This document shows positions 24,392-34,582 of a stretch of DNA of 51,877 nt, one piece after another. The notes under the pieces were generated by a model, which saw only the letters and a list, made by a program, of their open reading frames with translations, had not been told where the DNA came from and did not search any database. The position numbers and the translations under genes were made by a program. The stretch is from Sulfuritalea sp. GTDB taxonomy: Bacteria; Pseudomonadota; Gammaproteobacteria; Burkholderiales; Rhodocyclaceae. Where the stretch lies: NCBI GenBank assembly GCA_021738105.1, contig JAIPCS010000003.1, positions 1-51,877 on the forward strand. The letters run 5' to 3'. The first letter of the stretch is position 1, and each line of letters begins with the position of its first letter.

Positions 24392-27179
24392 CTATCGCAA
24401 GACCCTAAACATGCCGGACACACCCTTCCCGATGCGGGGCGATCTCGCCAAGCGTGAGCCGGGCTGGGTAAAAGATTGGCAGGAGAAAAGGCTTTACTGG
24501 AAGATTCGTGACGCAGCCAAGGGGCGCCCGCGCTTCGTGCTGCACGATGGTCCGCCCTATGCCAACGGCGATATTCACCTCGGTCACGCGGTAAACAAAA
24601 TTCTCAAGGACATCATTGTCCGCTCCAAGACACTCGCCGGCTTCGATGCACCCTATGTGCCGGGTTGGGACTGTCATGGCCTGCCCATCGAGCACAAGAT
24701 TGAAGTACAGCACGGCAAGAAGCTTCCAGCCGACAAGGTGCGCGAGTTGTGCCGGGAGTTCGCTGCGGCCCAGGTTGAAATCCAGAAGAAGGGTTTCATT
24801 CGTCTCGGCGTGCTCGGCGATTGGGACAATCCTTATCTCACCATGGCGTTCGCCAACGAAGCCGGCGAAATTCGCGCACTGGCGGAGATGGTCAAGCGCG
24901 GTTGGGTGTTCAAGGGTCTGAAGCCGGTGAATTGGTGTTTCGATTGCGGTTCAGCATTGGCCGAAGCCGAAGTCGAATATGCCGACAAGCAAAGCCCCGC
25001 CATCGATGTCGGGCTGGTATGTGCCGAGCCTGAAAAGCTCGCTGCCGCCTTCGGTCTCGCCGCTTTGTCGGCACCGGCCTATGCCGTGATCTGGACCACT
25101 ACACCATGGACCATTCCGGCGAATCAGGCGCTCAATGTGCATCCCGAAGCCGACTATGCACTGGTCGAAACTTCGCGAGGACTGGTCATTCTTGCCCAGG
25201 ATCTGGTCGAATCCAGCTTGCAACGATTTGCTCTCGAAGGCCGCATTGTCGCCACCGCCAAGGGCGAGTCACTGGAGCGCATCGAGTTCAATCATCCGTT
25301 CTACGAGCGTCGTTCGCCGGTGTTTGTCGCCGAGTATGTGGCGCTGGACGCCGGCACCGGCATTGTGCATTCGGCACCTGCCTATGGGGTTGAAGACTTT
25401 ATTTCCTGTACCCGGAACGGCTTCAGTTTTGACGACATCATCAACCCGGTGCAGGCCAACGGTGTTTATGTCGATACCTTGCCCTTCTTCGGTGGACAAC
25501 ACATCTGGAAAGCGAATCCGGTCATTGTCGAAAAGCTCGCCGAGGTCGGCGCCCTGTTCTCGCACGAAAAGATTACCCACAGCTACATGCATTGCTGGCG
25601 CCATCAGACGCCGGTGATCTACCGGGCCACGGCGCAATGGTTTGTCGGCATGGACCTGAAACCGGACAACGGGCCCAGTCTGCGTGATCTCGCGCTCGAT
25701 GGAATCGCCAGCACAGCTTTCTATCCTGCCTGGGGTCAGGCCCGGCTGCATTCCATGATCGCCAACCGGCCGGACTGGTGCATCTCGCGTCAGCGCAACT
25801 GGGGGGTGCCGATCCCTTTCTTTCTGCACAAGGCCACAGGCGAGTTGCACCCGGATACCACTGCGCTGATGGAAAAGGTGGCACAGCGTGTCGAACTCGA
25901 AGGCATCGAAGCCTGGTTCAAACTCGATGCCGCCGAACTGCTGGGCGCCGATGCCGATCAGTACATCAAGATCAATGACACACTGGATGTCTGGTTCGAT
26001 TCCGGCACCACGCACTGGCATGTGCTGCGCGGCTCGCATCCGGAAACCTATGCCGATTCCGGGCGTCATGCAGATATGTACCTCGAAGGCTCGGACCAGC
26101 ATCGTGGCTGGTTCCACTCCTCGCTATTGACCGGTTGCGCAATCGATGGCAAGCCGCCCTATCAGGCGTTGCTGACGCATGGCTTCACCGTCGACGCCCA
26201 AGGCCGCAAGATGAGCAAGTCATTGGGTAACGGCATTGAGCCGCAGGAGGTCGGCAATCGTCTCGGTGTCGAAATTTTGCGGCTGTGGCTGGCCGCTACC
26301 GACTACTCCGGCGAATTGTCCATCTCTAAGGAAATTCTCGATCGCGTGGTCGAGGTCTATCGGCGCGTGCGCAACACCTTGCGCTTTCTGCTGGCCAATA
26401 CCGCCGACTTCGACGCCTCGACACAAATGGTGCCGCCGACCGAATGGCTGGAGGTCGACCGCTATGCGCTGGCGCTGACGCGGCAATTGCAGGAGCAGTG
26501 CACCGCAGATTACGAGCGCTACGAATTTCACAAGACCGTGCAGGCGCTGCAGAATTTCTGTTCGGAAGATATGGGCGCTTTCTATCTCGACATCCTCAAG
26601 GATCGTCTCTACACCACGGCTGCCGATTCGCGGCCGCGCCGTGCCGCGCAAAGCGCGTTATGGCATATCCTGCAAACCGTCACTCGCTTGATGGCACCTA
26701 TCCTGTCATTTACTGCCGAAGAAATCTGGCAACTTACCGGGGACAGCGACAGCGTGATGCTCGCTACCTGGCATCAACTGCCGGCAGCGGAAGGCGAGTC
26801 CGATCTGCTTCACCGATGGGCGTTGTTGCGTGAGGTCAAGGCCGAGGTGTCCAAGGCGATGGAAGAGCAGCGCATGGAAGGCAAGATTGGCTCTTCACTG
26901 CAGGCAGAAGTCGAGATACGCGCCAGTGGCGCACGTTACGACGTACTCGCCGGTCTGGAAGATGACTTGCGCTTTGTTCTGGTGTGCTCGAAAACAGTGC
27001 TGGTAAAAGCCAGCGATGCGGGCGCCGAAGCAGTTATCGTCACGCCAACTGCCCATGTCAAATGTGTACGCTGCTGGCATTGGCGTGAGGATGTCGGCCG
27101 CGACCCCGAACACCCCGAACTGTGCGGACGCTGCACATCCAATTTGTTCGGTAGCGGTGAGGCGCGCGAGTTTGCCTAA
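24384..27179 (+). CDS. ileS: Isoleucyl-tRNA synthetase
   Basis: Class I synthetase of 931 residues (E. coli 938). It shows the HIGH-type motif [17 protein letters not shown], the CP1 editing domain (about 190-400, with [16 protein letters not shown]), [16 protein letters not shown], the KMSKS loop [12 protein letters not shown] near residue 610 and a C-terminal zinc finger [10 protein letters not shown]...LCGRCTSNL, which marks the bacterial form sensitive to mupirocin in general. It overlaps both ribF and lspA by 8 bp. Confidence 0.98.
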   Translation: MADYRKTLNMPDTPFPMRGDLAKREPGWVKDWQEKRLYWKIRDAAKGRPRFVLHDGPPYANGDIHLGHAVNKILKDIIVRSKTLAGFDAPYVPGWDCHGLPIEHKIEVQHGKKLPADKVRELCREFAAAQVEIQKKGFIRLGVLGDWDNPYLTMAFANEAGEIRALAEMVKRGWVFKGLKPVNWCFDCGSALAEAEVEYADKQSPAIDVGLVCAEPEKLAAAFGLAALSAPAYAVIWTTTPWTIPANQALNVHPEADYALVETSRGLVILAQDLVESSLQRFALEGRIVATAKGESLERIEFNHPFYERRSPVFVAEYVALDAGTGIVHSAPAYGVEDFISCTRNGFSFDDIINPVQANGVYVDTLPFFGGQHIWKANPVIVEKLAEVGALFSHEKITHSYMHCWRHQTPVIYRATAQWFVGMDLKPDNGPSLRDLALDGIASTAFYPAWGQARLHSMIANRPDWCISRQRNWGVPIPFFLHKATGELHPDTTALMEKVAQRVELEGIEAWFKLDAAELLGADADQYIKINDTLDVWFDSGTTHWHVLRGSHPETYADSGRHADMYLEGSDQHRGWFHSSLLTGCAIDGKPPYQALLTHGFTVDAQGRKMSKSLGNGIEPQEVGNRLGVEILRLWLAATDYSGELSISKEILDRVVEVYRRVRNTLRFLLANTADFDASTQMVPPTEWLEVDRYALALTRQLQEQCTADYERYEFHKTVQALQNFCSEDMGAFYLDILKDRLYTTAADSRPRRAAQSALWHILQTVTRLMAPILSFTAEEIWQLTGDSDSVMLATWHQLPAAEGESDLLHRWALLREVKAEVSKAMEEQRMEGKIGSSLQAEVEIRASGARYDVLAGLEDDLRFVLVCSKTVLVKASDAGAEAVIVTPTAHVKCVRCWHWREDVGRDPEHPELCGRCTSNLFGSGEAREFA

Positions 27180-27657
27180 TACCACAGCGGGATTCGTGCG
27201 CTGGCTTGGACTGGCGCTGATCGTGATGGTGGCAGATCAGGGCAGCAAGGCCTGGATTCTGGCCAGTCTTGGTCACATGGAGCGACAGTTCGTGACGTCA
27301 TTCTTCAATCTCGTTCTGGTGTTCAATCCTGGCGCGTCTTTCAGTTTTCTGGCCAGCGCAGGCGGCTGGCAGAAATGGTTTTTCATAGCCCTCGCCTTGG
27401 GTATATCAGTTTGGCTGTTAAAGCTGTTGCGCCAACATGCGCAGGAACGGCTGCTGCCAACGGCCTTGTCGCTGATTCTGGGAGGTGCGATTGGTAATGT
27501 CATCGATAGACTGCGCTTTGATGCGGTGGTCGACTTTCTCGACTTCCACCTGGCGGGCTATCATTGGCCGGCGTTCAACGTGGCCGACTCGGCGATTTCC
27601 GTGGGCGTCGTGCTGATGCTTTTGCACCAGTTCCGTTTTAGCAAGGAATCTTCATGA
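27172..27657 (+). CDS. lspA: Lipoprotein signal peptidase
   Basis: Inner-membrane aspartyl protease (about 161 residues, four transmembrane helices) that removes signal peptides from prolipoproteins. Visible conserved motifs: VADQGSKAW in helix 1, [28 protein letters not shown] with the first catalytic Asp and [11 protein letters not shown] with the second. The start is a TTG at 27172 with GAGGCG upstream and an 8-bp overlap with ileS; GTG 27157 is possible. The next gene overlaps by ATGA. Confidence 0.93.
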   Translation: MPNTTAGFVRWLGLALIVMVADQGSKAWILASLGHMERQFVTSFFNLVLVFNPGASFSFLASAGGWQKWFFIALALGISVWLLKLLRQHAQERLLPTALSLILGGAIGNVIDRLRFDAVVDFLDFHLAGYHWPAFNVADSAISVGVVLMLLHQFRFSKESS

Positions 27658-28085
27658 ATGAAACCGTATGTGCAGGCAACCTGATCACACTTCACTATCG
27701 CGTCGCGACCGGCGACGATACCGAACTGATCAGTACCTTCGAATCGAGCCCGGCCACATTGCAGCTGGGCAGCGGCGAACTGGCCGCACCGCTGGAACAC
27801 TGCCTGATCGGCATCAATGTGGGTGAGCGCCATGTGTTTCTGCTCGAAGCCGAGCAGGCTTTTGGTAGTCACAATCCGCAGCTGACTCAGCGCATGGCAC
27901 GCAGCGCGCTACCGCCCGACACCAGCCCGGAGTTGCATGGGCTGATCGAATTCGTCGCCCCCGGCGGTGAGAAATTTACGGGTATCGTGCGCGAACTGGA
28001 TGACGAAGCCGTACTGGTGGATTTCAACCATCCGCTGGCCGGCAAGCCAGTTCGCTTTGAAGTCGAAATCATCGGAATACTATGA
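27654..28085 (+). CDS. fkpB: FKBP-type peptidyl-prolyl isomerase (SlpA/FkpB)
   Basis: 143-residue SlpA-type prolyl isomerase and chaperone: a split FKBP domain ([41 protein letters not shown], then [20 protein letters not shown]) with the inserted flap domain between ([21 protein letters not shown]). The order lspA-fkpB-ispH is conserved across proteobacteria. It overlaps lspA upstream and ispH downstream by 4 bp each. Confidence 0.95.
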   Translation: MNETVCAGNLITLHYRVATGDDTELISTFESSPATLQLGSGELAAPLEHCLIGINVGERHVFLLEAEQAFGSHNPQLTQRMARSALPPDTSPELHGLIEFVAPGGEKFTGIVRELDDEAVLVDFNHPLAGKPVRFEVEIIGIL

Positions 28086-29077
28086 AGAATATTGTCCTGG
28101 CCAACCCACGAGGTTTTTGTGCCGGTGTCGAGCGCGCAATCGCCATAGTCGAACGCGCACTGGAAAAGTTCGGCGCACCCATTTATGTCCGGCATGAAGT
28201 GGTGCACAACCGTTATGTGGTCGATGGCCTCAAGGCCAAGGGCGCAGTGTTTGTCGAAGAGCTGGATGAAGTGCCTGACGGCGCAACGGTGATATTCAGT
28301 GCGCATGGCGTACCGCAAACGGTGCGGCTGGAGGCGGCAAAGCGCGGCTTGAAGGTCTTCGATGCCACCTGTCCGCTGGTGACCAAGGTGCATCTCGAAG
28401 TCGCTCGCCTGCACAAGCAAGGCTACGAGATCGTCATGATCGGCCACAAAGGGCATCCCGAAGTGGAAGGCACCATGGGGCAGGCAACGGGCCGCATGTA
28501 TCTGGTGGAAAACGTCGAGGACGTCGCTCAGCTAAAAGTTCCCGCAGGGACGCAACACTCCGGCGATGGTGAGCTTTGCGTACCTGGGATTCCGCTTCGC
28601 GGGCAGGTAACGGCACGAAATGTTCATTTGGCGTATGTAACGCAGACCACGTTGTCGGTGGACGACGCCCGAGTCATCGTGCACGCCCTGTGTGCCCGTT
28701 TCCCCGACATTGTCGGGCCGCGCAAGGACGACATTTGCTACGCCACGCAAAACCGCCAGGACGCCGTCAAGGCGATGGCCGGCAAGGTCGATGTGGTGAT
28801 CGTGGTCGGCTCCAGGAACAGCTCGAATTCCAACCGTTTGCGCGAAGTCGCGGCGATCGGTGGCATCCCGGCGTATCTTGTCGACGGCGCCGATCAGATT
28901 GAGGCAGCGTGGCTGGCCTCCAATCCTCGGGTGGGCGTCACCGCCGGCGCTTCTGCACCGGAAATTCTGGTAGGCGGTGTGGTTGATCGTCTGATGGCAC
29001 TGGGTGCCGGTCCGGTGCAGTTGCTGGAAGGCGTTGAGGAAAACGTAAACTTTCCCTTGCCAAAGGAACTGGCTTAA
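28082..29077 (+). CDS. ispH: 4-hydroxy-3-methylbut-2-enyl diphosphate reductase with an internal insertion
   Basis: [4Fe-4S] enzyme that ends the MEP isoprenoid pathway, giving IPP and DMAPP. 331 residues. Cluster cysteines are in [26 protein letters not shown] and [10 protein letters not shown]; the substrate residues are in [25 protein letters not shown] and [10 protein letters not shown]. Between QLKV and [13 protein letters not shown], where I expect about six residues, there are about 29, encoded by a structured G+C-rich segment (28541-28612) led by the hairpin form of the dispersed repeat. All catalytic residues are kept and the frame is open, so the enzyme is probably active with an extra loop. 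Confidence 0.95.
   Translation: MKNIVLANPRGFCAGVERAIAIVERALEKFGAPIYVRHEVVHNRYVVDGLKAKGAVFVEELDEVPDGATVIFSAHGVPQTVRLEAAKRGLKVFDATCPLVTKVHLEVARLHKQGYEIVMIGHKGHPEVEGTMGQATGRMYLVENVEDVAQLKVPAGTQHSGDGELCVPGIPLRGQVTARNVHLAYVTQTTLSVDDARVIVHALCARFPDIVGPRKDDICYATQNRQDAVKAMAGKVDVVIVVGSRNSSNSNRLREVAAIGGIPAYLVDGADQIEAAWLASNPRVGVTAGASAPEILVGGVVDRLMALGAGPVQLLEGVEENVNFPLPKELA
28534..28612 (+). repeat. Repeat-related structured insertion in ispH
   Basis: Starts AAAAGTTCCCGCAGGGACGC, closely matching the composite element at 11793 (AAAAGTCCCCGGAGGGACGC). A second nested hairpin follows: TACCTG (28581) with CAGGTA (28604), enclosing CCGC-TTC-GCGG. The length from 28541 to 28612 is 72 bp, a multiple of three. 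That it is an insertion is inferred from the expected IspH length. Confidence 0.6.
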
Positions 29078-29133
29078 GCGAAAGGGAGGGACGGAGACTC
29101 AAAGGAAAGTACGTGTGTTGGCGGTGTTCTGAG

Positions 29134-32100
29134 TCAATCATCGGCGCCATATGACCAATAGAGCCGGGACCGCGTTCCCTTGAGATCGAGGACGCTGCGC
29201 GTGCCCCCGATAGAGGAGGCTGAGGTCGCCCCGGTAGCGCCACCGCCGATAATGAAGCGATAAGGGGTGCCGCCGATTGATACCACGCCTGCCGTCACCG
29301 TCGGGGGCAGACCGCCGCCGGAAAACTTGGTGGCATAGTCGGCGCTGGTATAGGTGGCGACGCCACCGCTGGTCGATTCGTCGCGATTGATTGAAGGCAA
29401 GCCGGTGAAGGGGTCGACCGCGTAGCCCAGCGCCTCTCCCAGGTTGGAGCAGATTCCTGCGCTTGGGTTAGGTGAAACCGGCGTATTGGTTCCGAAATAC
29501 ACCGTGCCGGCCACCACCCGCGCCGAATTCACCGTCTTTTCTTCGTTGCGTGCGCCGTTTCCATCCGGGTCGTTGCGCAGCAGCATTTGCCAGCCGCGAT
29601 CTGAACTGGAAAGGTTGAAGGCCGTCAGCGATGTGTCTGAAACCGTGTTGGAATTGATCTGCTGCAAATCGCCATACACGATCGGGTCCGCATTGACCGT
29701 CGCCTCAACATCACCCGTTTGTACGGCGTCAAGCAAGCCGAAGAAGCGATCGTTGACCTTGCTCGCCGACGCAAGCGTGGAGTAGTAGGTATCGGTATAG
29801 AACCCCGGACAACTCAACGTGTTGGTCGTACCACTATTCGAGTAGTTGGGCAGCGGCTTTTCCCGATTGCCGCTGCCAACTAGGACCATGGCCTTGACCA
29901 CGCCACCATGGGTGAAGGGCAGGATTTCCGGCTGGAACAGGAATTTTCTCGCGTTGTTGCCGCCGTTGTAGTCGTAGTCACCCACTTTGGCAATGTGGTA
30001 GCGCTTCCAGTAGGTGCTGCTGGCCACGTTGGTGACCGACTGCACCGTGTCGAAACGGAAGATGTTGGCATTGGTATCAGCGGCATAGATTCGGTCAACA
30101 TAGCCGTCATTATTCAAATCGAGTACGCTGACGTCTGCAGCAAAGCTATAGCCAGTGATACCGGTGGTCGGCTGCAAGAACTGGATCAACTGTCCGGTTT
30201 CGGCCTCAACTACAAACACGCCCCGACCCATGGTGGGAGTGACCAGGCTGCCGGTCGGCTTATCCTCTTGCGTGGCGTCGTATCCGGCACCGAAAACGAG
30301 AACGATCGGGTCGGTAACCGCAGTCGCGTCCGCCCGAGTAAAGGTCCCCTGGAGCTTGGCAATCTTCGGCTCCGACCATGTTTGCGCCAGTTCCGAGAAT
30401 CCGGTCGTGGAATTGTTGATACGCCACATGAATTTCGGTGTATCCGGATTGGTCACGTCCAGCGCATACAGCGCCCGCCCCCCGCGACGCATGGTAGCGA
30501 ACAGCCAGGTCTTGGTGGGTGCCACCGATGCGGTGCCGTCTGGACTCTGATAGATGGTGACCGGACCGTCCCAGAAATAGTCGCGTGCGGTTGGCGTCGG
30601 GGTGATCGAACACGACAAATTGGTAATGGGGTAGCGAATGGCGCCACTGTTCGAATACAGCCGTGCCAGCTTGGTGTAGTTCATGAACTCGCTGGGAATG
30701 AAGGCCCACTTCTCTTCTCCGTCGACACTCGCTGTGCCACCATGAATGGCACGCAGGAAACCGTCATTGGAACCGTAAAAGCCGACGATACCGATGCTGC
30801 TACCGTAGTTGACCACTGCAGGACGGGCATGCAGAACATCGCCATGAATACTCGCGCGAACGTTGGTCAGGGACGAATTGAGATCCTCGTCCTCCCACAA
30901 GTCCTTGCCGCGAGTCCACAAAATCAGATTGGTGGTATCGGGTCCTGCAGTGCCTGAACCGGTCGTCGCCGTGATGGTTCCGGTGGCCGGCGAAGTCGGC
31001 GTCAACGTAATCGGACCGAAGGTGAACGTGGTGGTAGTGGGTACGGCACTGGGACTAAAACTGCCGTTGTACTGGGTTTGCGTTGCGCCGGAAATAATGA
31101 TGGTGTCGGTGGTGGTAAAACCGTGAACCTGTGTTGGGGTACCGGCAGTCCGGTCGGTCGCATTAAGGTAAGTCTCTGCCGTCGCCGTGGCGCTGCCCAG
31201 CGTTCGGTTGATTTTGATGGGGAACGCCGTTCCTGATGTAGTTGCCGTCATGCTCGTACCGGCGTCCGATAAAGTCGCGGTGGCCGCTGCGGCCAGGGTG
31301 CCGACCGTCACAGTCGCATTGCCCGCCGAGACAACTGTCCAGGAGCCGTTGTACTTGGAATCGGCGGCCCGGGATACTGTGACGGTGGCCCCAGTCGTGG
31401 CGTTGCGGCAGCCGGCGGGGTAGGTGCCGTAGTTGCCGCTGGCGCTTTTATTGAAGGTGAAGCGACCGTTGCTCGAGTCCCAGGTTGCCGTCGCGGTTTC
31501 ATTCGAGGCCGTGGCGCCACACTTGATGGTTGCCGTGCCGGCCAGCGGAGTCGTAGGGTTGGAGGGCAATGCCACGTTGAAAGTGAAGGTTATCCCCGTG
31601 TCTTCTGTAACCACAGTCTTGACTCCGTTGAGGATGCTCTGGGCGGCACCGGTAATAGTGGTCGCGCTCCCGACACTGAGACCGTGGGCCGGGCTGGTTT
31701 TGACCGTCGCGGTGACCGTGGTTCCAGGCGTGGTTCCGGAGAGCGTGATACTGGTGACGTCAATCGTGCCACCGCTGGGTTTGGTCGCCGTGGCGGTGAT
31801 GTCGATCGCGTCGGTCGGCGACTCGTTCAACACGTAGGTGAAATGCGTCGTATCGGTAACGGTAATGGTCTTGGTGCCGTTGTAGTCGGTGGGCGTGGCT
31901 CCGGCAATGGTCGCCGAGCCGTCAGCAAAACCATGTGCAGCCGTGGTTGTAGCTGTTACCGTATCGCCCGAGCGGACCAGTGAGGAAATCGTCGCCGAGC
32001 CGCTGGGCGCGGCCAGTGCGGCGGTAACTTCGGTATTGCTGGTGGTTATCGCATTGTTGGACAGGGTCTTCTGCGACGTGGTGGCGGCTGCGGCAAGGCA

Positions 32101-34026
32101 GGTGCCAAGACAGGTATACAGTTTGCGTCCGTCCGGATGGGGCGAGGTTGCCGACTCGGCCCAAACGGTGCGCAAACGCTGTGCCGCCGCGCCGCGCTCG
32201 ACTTCCGGCCCGTCCGGCGAGTCGCTCGACCCGGCAGTGGCATTGGGGGATGCGGCCCAGAAGCTCGAAGCCGAGGTCCAGTAGCTCTTGGCCGAGAGGT
32301 CGATGAAGCCGGTGTTGCCTTCCTCGTCGATCGCCCGGTAGCCGTTCTTGTCACCCATGTAAAGGCTGAGTGGTATCTTGCCGCTGGCATCGCTGCCGCA
32401 ACTGGGGGCCGGCACATCGTCGCCAATACGCTCGTCGCTTGCCGTGAAGGTACCGGAGATGGAAGGCGTCGCACTCAAATATCCTGCGAATGTAGATGTC
32501 CCGGTGCCGGTACCGGTACCGGTAATGGTGCCGGTTACCGTACCGCCGCCGCTATCCGCTGCAGGACTACCGGTGGTGCCGGGTGAAGAGCCAAACGTCG
32601 CTGCCAGATGGGCGGAAGCCGTGCCGCTGACGGTGCCGGAAACCGTGCCGCTGACGGCGGTGGACACCCCGGCGACGTTGGTCAGTGTGCCGCTGAAGGT
32701 GCCGGTCACTGTGCCCGTGGCATTGCCGGTGAGGGTCGCCGGAATGATGCCATTGACCAGGCTGCGAGTCGTATCGATCAGTACTTTTTCATTGCGATCG
32801 GCATCGCAATAGCGGCCGAACTTGTATTCCTTGAGGTTGCCAAACCAGCGCGGCCGCGAACCGCCATCCGGACGGAATACCCCGATGTACACCTGGTTTT
32901 CGTAGGTGCCTTGAGTGTTGACGGAAATCGGCAGCGTGGCGGAAGCGAACACACTATTGACGGCCTGAATCTCGGCAAAGATCAGCGACATCGCGTTCTT
33001 GATTTCCTCTTTGCTGGTGGATTTGAAATATTTTCCGCCACCGACCTTGGCCATGCTCTTCAGCAATGTTGCCTGATCGGCTTCGCAGGCATCCTTGCAC
33101 ACGTCGATAGTGTAAGTGGCGATTTTGTTAACCAGCTTGGCCTTGGGTGAGGTCGAACTTTTGGGATCATCAACCGTCGATTTGACGCCGTAGGTATACA
33201 TGAAACGAGCCCATTCATCTGCGATGCGGGGGCTTCCACTAGGCACGGCGGTGGTGATCGCTGTCAGCGTGGCGGAATCGGAAATTCCTCCGAGGCTGGC
33301 CGCCGCCGACAAGTCGGCGATTGACCCGGCCTGATTCGGATAGCCATTGCCGATGAAAATGATGAAATTCTTTGAGCAGCCACTGTTTGCGGAGCCGGGT
33401 GCCGTGTAGGTGGTGGCTGTAGAGCTCGAGAGCGAGTTGCCGGCCAGCGAGCCAGCCGGCATTTTGGTCGTATTCACGGTGCTGCCAGTGTAGTCCCTCA
33501 GGTCCAACTGGGAACCGCTGGGCAGATCGGTGGTGCCGAAGCGATCAAAGCCGTTGAAGTAACGGTAAGCCGCATTCATCATGTTGTCATAGACGATCGA
33601 CGCGGTATTCACTTTGTCATCGTTGTCGCCGTCATTGCCAAAATTGGTCACCATGGTGTTGAACATGGACTGAAACTTGGTCTTGTTGGCAGTGTTCATT
33701 TCGCGTACGGCGTAGCGCACATAGCCGCCGTTGGAGCCCGCTGCCATCAGCAGACCCACGTTAATGCTGTCACCCAGGGTGCCGATTATTTCCGAGAGGG
33801 CTTCGAGTTCCGACTCGCCCTGTTTTCCAGTCGCCCAGTGCTGACTAGCCGCTGCCCAATTGGTCGAGTTGTCAAGCACGATCAACACATTGGCTTGACC
33901 GCCGGTGGTCGCTTCGCCGCCGGTGTAGAGGTCGATATCGTCTGCCAGAGATTGTTGCGTTACTCCAATTGCAGTTATAGCAGCGGCCAATCCCACAGCG
34001 CGACGCAGTGTTTGAAATAGTTTCAT
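29134..34026 (-). CDS. pilY1: Type IV pilus tip-associated adhesin PilY1
   Basis: 1630 residues. Signal peptide (to about SLADD), then a von Willebrand A-like domain (about 40-400) starting ANVLIVLDNSTNW, whose metal-site motif DxSxN is degenerate. A Gly/Thr/Ser-rich low-complexity stretch follows (about 420-520), then four Ig-like repeats of the HGF..GA..YNG..FTY kind (about 690-1010). The PilY1 C-terminal beta-propeller starts near 1040, with a calcium loop DLNNDGYVDRIYAAD near residue 1305. PilY1 caps type IVa pili, antagonises retraction and binds surfaces. It is the last gene of the minor-pilin operon, 19 bp after pilX. Confidence 0.92.
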   Translation of the reverse strand: MKLFQTLRRAVGLAAAITAIGVTQQSLADDIDLYTGGEATTGGQANVLIVLDNSTNWAAASQHWATGKQGESELEALSEIIGTLGDSINVGLLMAAGSNGGYVRYAVREMNTANKTKFQSMFNTMVTNFGNDGDNDDKVNTASIVYDNMMNAAYRYFNGFDRFGTTDLPSGSQLDLRDYTGSTVNTTKMPAGSLAGNSLSSSTATTYTAPGSANSGCSKNFIIFIGNGYPNQAGSIADLSAAASLGGISDSATLTAITTAVPSGSPRIADEWARFMYTYGVKSTVDDPKSSTSPKAKLVNKIATYTIDVCKDACEADQATLLKSMAKVGGGKYFKSTSKEEIKNAMSLIFAEIQAVNSVFASATLPISVNTQGTYENQVYIGVFRPDGGSRPRWFGNLKEYKFGRYCDADRNEKVLIDTTRSLVNGIIPATLTGNATGTVTGTFSGTLTNVAGVSTAVSGTVSGTVSGTASAHLAATFGSSPGTTGSPAADSGGGTVTGTITGTGTGTGTSTFAGYLSATPSISGTFTASDERIGDDVPAPSCGSDASGKIPLSLYMGDKNGYRAIDEEGNTGFIDLSAKSYWTSASSFWAASPNATAGSSDSPDGPEVERGAAAQRLRTVWAESATSPHPDGRKLYTCLGTCLAAAATTSQKTLSNNAITTSNTEVTAALAAPSGSATISSLVRSGDTVTATTTAAHGFADGSATIAGATPTDYNGTKTITVTDTTHFTYVLNESPTDAIDITATATKPSGGTIDVTSITLSGTTPGTTVTATVKTSPAHGLSVGSATTITGAAQSILNGVKTVVTEDTGITFTFNVALPSNPTTPLAGTATIKCGATASNETATATWDSSNGRFTFNKSASGNYGTYPAGCRNATTGATVTVSRAADSKYNGSWTVVSAGNATVTVGTLAAAATATLSDAGTSMTATTSGTAFPIKINRTLGSATATAETYLNATDRTAGTPTQVHGFTTTDTIIISGATQTQYNGSFSPSAVPTTTTFTFGPITLTPTSPATGTITATTGSGTAGPDTTNLILWTRGKDLWEDEDLNSSLTNVRASIHGDVLHARPAVVNYGSSIGIVGFYGSNDGFLRAIHGGTASVDGEEKWAFIPSEFMNYTKLARLYSNSGAIRYPITNLSCSITPTPTARDYFWDGPVTIYQSPDGTASVAPTKTWLFATMRRGGRALYALDVTNPDTPKFMWRINNSTTGFSELAQTWSEPKIAKLQGTFTRADATAVTDPIVLVFGAGYDATQEDKPTGSLVTPTMGRGVFVVEAETGQLIQFLQPTTGITGYSFAADVSVLDLNNDGYVDRIYAADTNANIFRFDTVQSVTNVASSTYWKRYHIAKVGDYDYNGGNNARKFLFQPEILPFTHGGVVKAMVLVGSGNREKPLPNYSNSGTTNTLSCPGFYTDTYYSTLASASKVNDRFFGLLDAVQTGDVEATVNADPIVYGDLQQINSNTVSDTSLTAFNLSSSDRGWQMLLRNDPDGNGARNEEKTVNSARVVAGTVYFGTNTPVSPNPSAGICSNLGEALGYAVDPFTGLPSINRDESTSGGVATYTSADYATKFSGGGLPPTVTAGVVSIGGTPYRFIIGGGATGATSASSIGGTRSVLDLKGTRSRLYWSYGADD
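31000..31950 (-). repeat. Four degenerate Ig-like repeats inside PilY1
   Basis: Protein-level repeats at about residues 694-732 (HGFADGSATIAGATPTDYNG), 779-817 (HGLSVGSATTITGA), 862-908 (GATVTVSRAADSKYNGSW) and 965-1003 (HGFTTTDTIIISGATQTQYNG), each ending in an FTY/FTF-like strand. The pattern is one I associate with phage virion and surface proteins. Confidence 0.6.
32501..32544 (-). repeat. Imperfect hexanucleotide tract in pilY1
   Basis: Six-base units of the CCGGTA/CCGGTG type repeat about seven times, encoding Gly-Thr pairs. Unit gain or loss keeps the frame, so it would change length rather than switch the gene off. Confidence 0.55.
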
Positions 34027-34045
34027 GATATTGACCCCGGTTTCT

Positions 34046-34582
34046 TTAACAGCCTGTCGTGTTAGCGTATGCCGTAGCCGCGCCGTTATCCATGCGAATC
34101 CCGGTACCCTGTGTCATTGTGACCCGTCCACCAAACCATCCACTACGCGCTGTGGCCGAGATTTCCCAAACAGTGGTAGAGCAGGCGGATATAGCGCCAC
34201 CACCAATAGAGTCAAAACACTTTGCATCTTCCGGATTTCCGAGATCGAGCACGGTGTTCAGGATTGGAGTTACTTGGCGGATACACGGAACGGCAACGAC
34301 AACATCATAGGACTTTCCAGCATCAATCGGAACAGTCCATATCCGTCCAGTTCCGGAAATATTTTCCGTGAAGTTTGAACTAAGCACTTCGTCCAGCGCT
34401 AATTGGGCTGCGGTCATGGCCTCGCCCCGCATCTGCATGTTGTTTATGGTGCGCAAATTCACTGTCCCCATTCTGATCGCCGAAAGTGCAAGCATGGTCA
34501 TGATCATCAGCATAAACAGGCTTAGCAGCAGTACTGAACCTTGCTGAGATATCCTACTCATCTGCGAACCGGTTGTTCTCAT
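34046..34582 (-). CDS. pilX: Type IV pilus minor pilin PilX
   Basis: 178 residues. N-terminus SQQGSVLLLSLFMLMIMTMLALSAIRM matches the PilX family: a single hydrophobic helix without the usual Phe after the cleavage site, followed by AQLALDEVL. It is part of the PilVWX-FimU-type tip complex that primes pilus assembly in the inner membrane. ATGA overlaps the pilW stop; pilY1 follows after 19 bp. The C-terminal half is variable and Cys-containing, as in the family. Confidence 0.88.
   Translation of the reverse strand: MRTTGSQMSRISQQGSVLLLSLFMLMIMTMLALSAIRMGTVNLRTINNMQMRGEAMTAAQLALDEVLSSNFTENISGTGRIWTVPIDAGKSYDVVVAVPCIRQVTPILNTVLDLGNPEDAKCFDSIGGGAISACSTTVWEISATARSGWFGGRVTMTQGTGIRMDNGAATAYANTTGC

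Noticed and set aside
29337..29365. Partial repeat match in the 3' part of pilY1 (AGTCGGCGCTGGT)
   Set aside because: Only the first 13 bases match; the rest diverges.
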